Part shown: positions 58,892 to 64,000 of the stretch, one piece after another
Position numbering within the stretch: position 1 is the stretch's first letter
How the letters are laid out: every line of letters starts with the position of its first letter
Assembly: GCA_001772615.1 (NCBI GenBank)
Contig: MEUZ01000001.1
Location: 188,842 to 252,841 of the forward strand
DNA from: a candidate division WWE3 bacterium RIFCSPHIGHO2_01_FULL_40_23
Lineage (GTDB): Bacteria > Patescibacteria > WWE3 > UBA101185 > 2-01-FULL-41-18
Direction of reading: 5' to 3'
Length of the DNA: 64,000 nucleotides
Made by a program: the position numbers and the translations under genes
Notes under the pieces: generated by a model
Told to the model about the DNA's origin: nothing
Seen by the model: the letters and a program-made list of their open reading frames with translations, nothing else
Database searches by the model: none

Positions 58892-60555
58892 GTTTTTAGT
58901 TTACCAGTAAATTCAACGGGTGGTAATACCAGACCCTTTACTTCTATACTCACTCTGTCAAAGGACATAGGGTTTTTTTCGCCCTCTTTTGAAACTTCTA
59001 AAACATAAGTTCCGTTTGAAACAGGTGTCGTTATGGAAAATTGACCAAGTTTATTTGTCTTTAGAGCCCGCACCGTGTCGCCTTTTGAATCTTTAACTAT
59101 TACCACGGCTCCTTCCAAAAGCGTTTGGGTCTGGTCCTTTACTACCCCGTTTATGATGTTTGGGACTCCGGTGATGGGTGAGATGTTTGAGAAGGTTGCC
59201 TTCTGCAATGGGGCTTGCGCCTGTGCTCCTTGTGTAAATTCAGAAGGTATTACAGGTACATGTACCTTCTCCACCACTTTTTGCACGATAACCCTTGGCT
59301 GTTCGCTTCCCATTTCTTTAATCTTTTGCTCCATCTCAAAAATTCTTTGCTGAAGAAGTGCAACCTCTCTGTCGGCCTGCTCCTTTTCCGTTTGGAGGTT
59401 TTTTATCTGATTTGTGATCTGATCTTTTTCTTCTTTACTGCTTCCAGCCTGACCGGCTTTTTTCTTAAGCTCCTCTATCTCTTTTTCCAGCCTTTGATTG
59501 TCAGTTTTAAGTTGGGCTACCGCTTGCGAAGCGCCTTTTTGGATTGTGCCTTTTGTAGCCTCCTCCACTTTTGCGGCCGGTGCCTCCTCCTTTTTTTCCT
59601 TCGGCTGCTGCCCTTTCTTTATTTTTTCAACAAGTTCGGTGAGCTGCCTTGTTTTTAATGAAAGGTCACTTTCCGCTTTTTCTTCAGTCGGTTTTACTAC
59701 CCGTTCTCCCCTTACGGGAAGCACTATTTCACCTTCCGTTCTTGAAAGATGTGTAAATCTCCTTCCCGCAAGTCTGTCCGGTGTTATGGGGGACCCCGTG
59801 TAAAATTTAGGCGTGTATTGGTGAGGTATTATTACCTGTGCAGGGCTTATTTTTGGTTCCTCCGCTTGTGGGAGTGTTATTTCGGCTTCAAGAAAAGGGG
59901 TGGCTTCGGGTTTCTGCGGGATTTCCTCTACTGGTTTAGGGGGTTTAGGAGCCCCCACTTCTTTGATTTCTGGTTCCAATCCTTTTACTTCCGGTGTGTA
60001 GGGCCTAAGAGGCTTGAAGACCTGCTTCGGCTCTTCCGTTGTGGTTACTACACCGCCGTAAGCTTCTTTTACTTTGTTTATAAAATAATCCTCGGCAATA
60101 TCAAGAGGGTCTTTAGGGGCTCCGGCACCTTCACGTTCAAGATACTGCTCAAGCTTTCTCCTGCTTGCAGTCGGGGCTACAGCCATAAGCTCCGATTTAA
60201 GCATGGCAAGATTTTGATATAAAAAGTAGCTTGGAGGGACTATTTCTTTTCTCCATATCCTTTGGGTTGGTGTGTAAATTGCGTTTATAAAGTTAGCAAC
60301 CCATTGATCAAGTCCTCTTTCCTCAACCGGTACAAAAGCGATCGCAACGCCTGCCCCCGCTATTAAAAGCGCAACGGGAAGCCTTAAAAAGCTTGGAAGT
60401 CCTGATCTTAGCGCCCCGAATGCAAAAATCGCGGCTATTACTAAGTAAAAGAACTGCCTCATGGTAAGGCTTCCAATCACTTTAAATTCAACCTGCATTA
60501 TGTTCTGGGGAACCGCGTGCTGCTTGTTTGTTTGAACGACTTCGTTTATGGGCAT
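58888..60555 (-). CDS. PrgI-family membrane protein with coiled coil and carboxypeptidase-like domain
   Basis: A 555-residue protein. The first 110 residues are a PrgI domain with two helices (about 33-52 and 58-76) and the MQVEFKVIGSLTMRQFFYL start. A proline/glutamate-rich region (about 180-290), a long coiled coil (about 320-420), and a C-terminal carboxypeptidase-regulatory-like domain (about 455-550, GVVKDQTQTLLEGAVVIV) follow. PrgI normally ends after about 120 residues, so the extra parts are unusual. It is a probable inner-membrane part of the secretion system. Confidence 0.85.
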   Translation of the reverse strand: MPINEVVQTNKQHAVPQNIMQVEFKVIGSLTMRQFFYLVIAAIFAFGALRSGLPSFLRLPVALLIAGAGVAIAFVPVEERGLDQWVANFINAIYTPTQRIWRKEIVPPSYFLYQNLAMLKSELMAVAPTASRRKLEQYLEREGAGAPKDPLDIAEDYFINKVKEAYGGVVTTTEEPKQVFKPLRPYTPEVKGLEPEIKEVGAPKPPKPVEEIPQKPEATPFLEAEITLPQAEEPKISPAQVIIPHQYTPKFYTGSPITPDRLAGRRFTHLSRTEGEIVLPVRGERVVKPTEEKAESDLSLKTRQLTELVEKIKKGQQPKEKKEEAPAAKVEEATKGTIQKGASQAVAQLKTDNQRLEKEIEELKKKAGQAGSSKEEKDQITNQIKNLQTEKEQADREVALLQQRIFEMEQKIKEMGSEQPRVIVQKVVEKVHVPVIPSEFTQGAQAQAPLQKATFSNISPITGVPNIINGVVKDQTQTLLEGAVVIVKDSKGDTVRALKTNKLGQFSITTPVSNGTYVLEVSKEGEKNPMSFDRVSIEVKGLVLPPVEFTGKLKT

Positions 60556-60617
60556 GTTTATGATGAATTATAACTTTTTAAAACCCTAAAAGACAGAGTA
60601 ACGTTTAATTATATCAT

Positions 60618-61892
60618 TTATTTTTTGGGTTTGAGGTAGGCATTTATCATGCCGGGGGCGCGAAGGGCTACAATCCATGTTCCAAACATAAGCATGCCGC
60701 CGACAAGAGGCGATAGCGCTGTGCTCCAAAAGCCGGGTGTTGGGGTGCTGCTGTCCCAAAGAACCGATAAGAATAGGTAAAAGCCAAGCATTATTAAAAG
60801 AACTATTGCAGGAAGAGCTAGCACTGCCGAAAGCATGTCCACAAACCAGTCTTTAATTCTATGCTCTTGTCCGGGAATAGCCGCGATAGCAAAAATCAAA
60901 GGAGAAAATATCGTCAAAAATATTATTTTAAGATAGTTAAAGATATACACAGCGCCAAGCGCGAATAGAAATATCACAAGGAAAACAAGAGCTACCAAAA
61001 CGACAAGAGTAAGGCCGATTGTAAGTATAAAACCAAGCCCAATCGGACCAAGAAGCACTTTTGCCGCGCAATCTGACGCCGCAGAGATACTTGATATCTC
61101 GCTACAGCTGTATGGAGGGGTTGTTAAAGAAGGATTGACTCCCTTAAGCACCGATGCCCCGCCTCCCGTTGTCTCAAGTATAAAAGATCCGGCTATCTTT
61201 ACGAGAGGGCTGTTCCATCCAAGCCCTATGGACTGATCAAAGATAGCTCCTATCCCATAGCTTAAGGTGATAAGAATGGCACTTATTATTATTCTCGGAA
61301 TTGCGGCCTGCGCCGTTACTGCCGTTTGCGGATCTATTTTTGATCTCATTGAAATCATGACTGAAATAACGAGCACAAAAGCGGCAAGGAGTCCGTACGA
61401 AGCATTTCTAAAGCCTTTCCATATTTCATAAACGCTTTTAAAAGGGTTGGAAATGGTTGCGGCTTGCGCTTCCTGGAAAACAGGCGAATCCTCTTTTATT
61501 CCGTTAAAGTAAAGAGCAAGGGTTGCGGGAGGTGGTGTGTCCACTGCCCCCTGCAGAGTTGAGGTGGATAGGGCTAAGAGGCTTCCGTTTCTAAGGCCCG
61601 TACCCTGTCCGGTAAGGTTTAAGTCAGGCCAATCCGAAGTATCTGAAAAACAATCAGTCGGGTAGCCCGTCATGCCTATATAAAAAGAGTCTATTAAAGC
61701 CTGAAACGCGCCGACCCCAAGAGACCTTTGGGTGCTTTCATCCCCAAGGATCACACCGATAACAGTCTGCCAGAAAGTTGAGCCCGGAGGTCTTGTCCCG
61801 TCTCCGCAAGAGGCAAGCCCGGGACGCGCAAAAATAATCGCAATAAGAAATAAGGTTACAAACAGCGGTACTGCCTTTTTTAAAGTACTCAT
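60618..61892 (-). CDS. VirB6/TrbL-like polytopic membrane protein
   Basis: A 424-residue protein with a signal peptide (about 6-27), an external part with several cysteines, and six or more helices, densest after residue 160. Size and context in the PrgI-TraC-VirB4 order suggest the VirB6/TrbL channel component. It is 62 bases upstream of PrgI, same strand. The assignment is from topology and context. Confidence 0.75.
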   Translation of the reverse strand: MSTLKKAVPLFVTLFLIAIIFARPGLASCGDGTRPPGSTFWQTVIGVILGDESTQRSLGVGAFQALIDSFYIGMTGYPTDCFSDTSDWPDLNLTGQGTGLRNGSLLALSTSTLQGAVDTPPPATLALYFNGIKEDSPVFQEAQAATISNPFKSVYEIWKGFRNASYGLLAAFVLVISVMISMRSKIDPQTAVTAQAAIPRIIISAILITLSYGIGAIFDQSIGLGWNSPLVKIAGSFILETTGGGASVLKGVNPSLTTPPYSCSEISSISAASDCAAKVLLGPIGLGFILTIGLTLVVLVALVFLVIFLFALGAVYIFNYLKIIFLTIFSPLIFAIAAIPGQEHRIKDWFVDMLSAVLALPAIVLLIMLGFYLFLSVLWDSSTPTPGFWSTALSPLVGGMLMFGTWIVALRAPGMINAYLKPKK

Positions 61893-61954
61893 ATTCTTGA
61901 GTAGATATTAAGCCCATATATTAAAAAGTTCAAGTATTTGCTACTATTTAAACC

Positions 61955-64000
61955 ATGGCGCCGCCTATTCTTTACCCGGGTTATTACCCCGGAACCCGTC
62001 CGCTTAAAGGAAAAAGAGGAAGACCAAGGAAAATCTTTCCCGACCCATTTTTAACGGATTTAACATCCGCAATTAATGTGCAGGGCTCCGTTTTGGGTTT
62101 GCCCAATCAGATCGGCGAGCTTTTTGAAAAAGATTTTACAAACGGTCTTAAGATAAGATACGGGATTTCAGAAGTGGAGTCGGGAGTTGCGGCCGAAGAA
62201 CTTCAGGCTATAGAAGAAGAATATCAGGAGCTTCCCGGGGCGATGGGGATCGGGATAAGTTTTGATCCCGAAGTGTGGAAGAAAAAAGGTTTTGAGCAAA
62301 ATCTTAGGGAAACGGGCGAAGAGTGGATAAACGCGGTTTTAGGTTTTAAGGATTTAAGCGTTAGAACCGAGCTTGCCGGAGTATGGGATCCTCTTTTAAA
62401 CCCTACGAGAGAGGCAACCGAAGCGCAAAAGAAGATGAGCCTTCACGCGATTTCATATGCGCAAAAGTATGTAAACGAGCCGGGGGGACCACAGGCAAAA
62501 GAATTCTCAAGCGTTAACGACCTTTCAAATTCAATCAGAAATTTCGTTGTTTTTGGAAATACAGCCTCTGAAAGAGGCAGGAAGTTTGACACGGTTCAGC
62601 TTAATTTTGCTTTTGCTTTATCTCAAGTCGTAAATAAAGATACAAAAGTTGCAAATTTCGGAGCTAACATTCTTGCCAAGGAGACGGCCTTATCAAGCAT
62701 TGGGTCAAACATTGCGTCACTTGAAAGAAGGCTTGCCGCAACAACTGATCCTGATACACAAAGGGCTTTGCAGGATCAGCTAGACCTTCTTCATGCTGAT
62801 GAAAGTAGAATTAATGCCGAGGTTTCGGAGCTTAGGGAAAAAGACTCCACTATCAAAACTCTTAACGCAAGGCTTGATAAAGCTTTGACCACTCCTAGAA
62901 AAGAAAGAGCGCTAAAGCTTACACAAAAAGCAAGAGCGAGGCTTGAGGCGCAGCTTAAGACTGAAAGTGACCCTGCAACAAGAGCCAGCATTGAAGCAAG
63001 GATCACGGATTTAAAAAAAGATGAGAATGACTTAAAAGGGTTTCTTGACTCGCTTACGGATAAGGATAGGGCGGAGCAGCGGAAAGAGCTTAAAGGGTTA
63101 TGGGGCGATGCTGTTAATTCAAAAGACGGTGAGTTAAAAGATGCTCTTAATGAGGTTGATGACAAGAAGCTTGCGGGATGGGCAAAGCTTGTTGATTTTA
63201 GAAATAATGTTTTTACCTATAACGAATATATTGACTCGGCCGCAGAAGGAAGGCTGTTTCAAACTTTCGTCTGGAACAGGATTAGAAGGGCACTTCCTTT
63301 TTTAGGGCAGGCTTACTCGGCCAAAATGTTTATTGACAACCCGTTAAGATTTGCCATAAGCGTTTTTGCCAAGGCGACGAGCGCGAAGGGCTATGATCTT
63401 CCCGTTGTGGGAAAATTCAGAATCCCCTTTGTCAACAGGTTAATGACCTCCATCGGAAAGTTTCTTGACGGAACTCTTGGGAAAATCGCCAAACTTATTG
63501 CAAGAAGTCCGATTCTTAGGGGGATTGTAACCACGCTTACCGGGGGGCTTGTCAGAAGTATCGTCAATAAAGCGGTTATGAGCATCATCGCTGGGGCGGG
63601 TGTTACGGGTGTAGGTACGATTCCGGCCGCCGCGGCTGCGGCCTTAACTTACGTCGGGGAAAAGGTTTGGAGTATTTTTGTTTCCTTTATAAAGCTTGAT
63701 ATTTCAGGGGCGATAGATAAGATCGCAAAGGAGTTTTCTAATTTATTAAAACTTGGAATGCTTGCGATAGGCGTGCCTATTTTTTTGATAGGCGCAATTT
63801 TTTATATGGTTATTAATATTATGACGGCCCCGATGTCAGGGACCTCAACGGTTGGCAGAGGAGGGGCGACTGGGATTACAAGCGGTGGTGGTACTGGAAC
63901 CGTTGGGGGAGGCGGCAGCTCCTGCTCTGTCGTTCCGAAGGGGTTTGATAACGACCTTTTTTCAAAAATGGAGCCGTTTGGAAGCCCCAAACTTATTGAT
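61955..64000 (+). CDS. Large membrane protein of the secretion locus, 3' end missing
   Basis: An open frame of 682 codons from the ATG at 61955 to the window edge without a stop. The protein begins MAPPILYPGYYPGTRP, has a long soluble part with a strong coiled coil (about residues 245-375), a hydrophobic region (about 545-570), a clear membrane helix (about 601-624) and a Gly/Ser/Thr-rich linker followed by a new domain (about 655 on). Divergent from the VirB6-like gene with a 62-base gap. Large proteins of this kind in CPR secretion loci often end with a wall hydrolase, which would lie beyond the window. Confidence 0.8.
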   Translation, partial: MAPPILYPGYYPGTRPLKGKRGRPRKIFPDPFLTDLTSAINVQGSVLGLPNQIGELFEKDFTNGLKIRYGISEVESGVAAEELQAIEEEYQELPGAMGIGISFDPEVWKKKGFEQNLRETGEEWINAVLGFKDLSVRTELAGVWDPLLNPTREATEAQKKMSLHAISYAQKYVNEPGGPQAKEFSSVNDLSNSIRNFVVFGNTASERGRKFDTVQLNFAFALSQVVNKDTKVANFGANILAKETALSSIGSNIASLERRLAATTDPDTQRALQDQLDLLHADESRINAEVSELREKDSTIKTLNARLDKALTTPRKERALKLTQKARARLEAQLKTESDPATRASIEARITDLKKDENDLKGFLDSLTDKDRAEQRKELKGLWGDAVNSKDGELKDALNEVDDKKLAGWAKLVDFRNNVFTYNEYIDSAAEGRLFQTFVWNRIRRALPFLGQAYSAKMFIDNPLRFAISVFAKATSAKGYDLPVVGKFRIPFVNRLMTSIGKFLDGTLGKIAKLIARSPILRGIVTTLTGGLVRSIVNKAVMSIIAGAGVTGVGTIPAAAAAALTYVGEKVWSIFVSFIKLDISGAIDKIAKEFSNLLKLGMLAIGVPIFLIGAIFYMVINIMTAPMSGTSTVGRGGATGITSGGGTGTVGGGGSSCSVVPKGFDNDLFSKMEPFGSPKLID

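Noticed and set aside
59215..60222. Plus-strand frames of 147-157 codons across the PrgI gene
   Set aside because: Antisense to a real gene with clear domains; composition is aromatic/cysteine-rich noise.
1..64000. CRISPR array or cas genes
   Set aside because: No regularly spaced direct repeats and no Cas motifs were seen; the repeats present are dispersed palindromes.

Overview
The window reads as a chromosomal segment of a Candidate Phyla Radiation (Patescibacteria) bacterium. A Katanobacteria (WWE3)- or Microgenomates-like lineage is my best guess, but the exact group is inference. Support comes from compact house-keeping genes, heavy gene overlap, families typical of these genomes (DUF5674, DUF4012, short L25 and Jag proteins), a PrgI/VirB4-type secretion locus, and an origin region of the form dnaA <- -> rpmH-rnpA-yidD-yidC-jag-dnaN. 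TGA is a normal stop codon here.

Layout. 1-9.2 kb: secreted or lipid-anchored proteins (partial Ig/SpaA-type surface protein, SPFH lipoprotein, esterase, small membrane proteins, acylphosphatase), several as single genes with their own promoter and terminator. 9.2-15.1 kb: msrB, rmuC, an RDD protein, uppS, a PT-linker surface protein and tatD. 15.2-22.4 kb: a glycan block (GT2, WecA/MraY-type transferase, UbiA-type decaprenyl-phosphate phosphoribosyltransferase, O-antigen-ligase-like polymerase, TPR protein). 22.3-26.9 kb: PEGA/SH3 protein, tRNA-Cys with a duplicated 3' end, a membrane protein, a metzincin-like protease and a HAD hydrolase. 27-36.7 kb: more envelope proteins surrounding groES-groEL. 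36.8-42.6 kb: YkuK, RNase HI, a Wzz-like protein, an SDR-DUF4012 fusion, a zinc-ribbon protein and L25. 42.7-50.9 kb: a membrane protein, DUF1232-valS behind a structured T-box-like leader, tsaD, an orphan solute-binding lipoprotein and a second O-antigen ligase. 51-55.9 kb: the origin and the rpmH-to-dnaN operon. 56.1-64 kb: a type IV secretion-like locus whose last, large gene runs off the window.

Two gene styles coexist. House-keeping and glycan genes mostly use AGA/AGG arginine codons and have weak ribosome sites and overlapping ends. A second set of about a dozen stand-alone genes, mostly membrane or lipid-anchored, is richer in G+C, uses many CGN arginine codons, has AAGGAG-type ribosome sites and near-consensus sigma-70 promoters, and often has its own intrinsic terminator.

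The strongest unusual signals are: a dispersed palindromic repeat (GTCATCCCGG...GGGATGAC type, eleven full or partial copies) that has entered coding sequence, adding an internal segment to TsaD; a structured leader with a T-box-like core before DUF1232-valS; a 236-bp imperfect palindrome between dnaN and the secretion locus; a 42-bp exact repeat of the tRNA-Cys 3' end; an SDR-DUF4012 fusion; and an in-frame TGA inside a PsbP-like lipoprotein-type gene.
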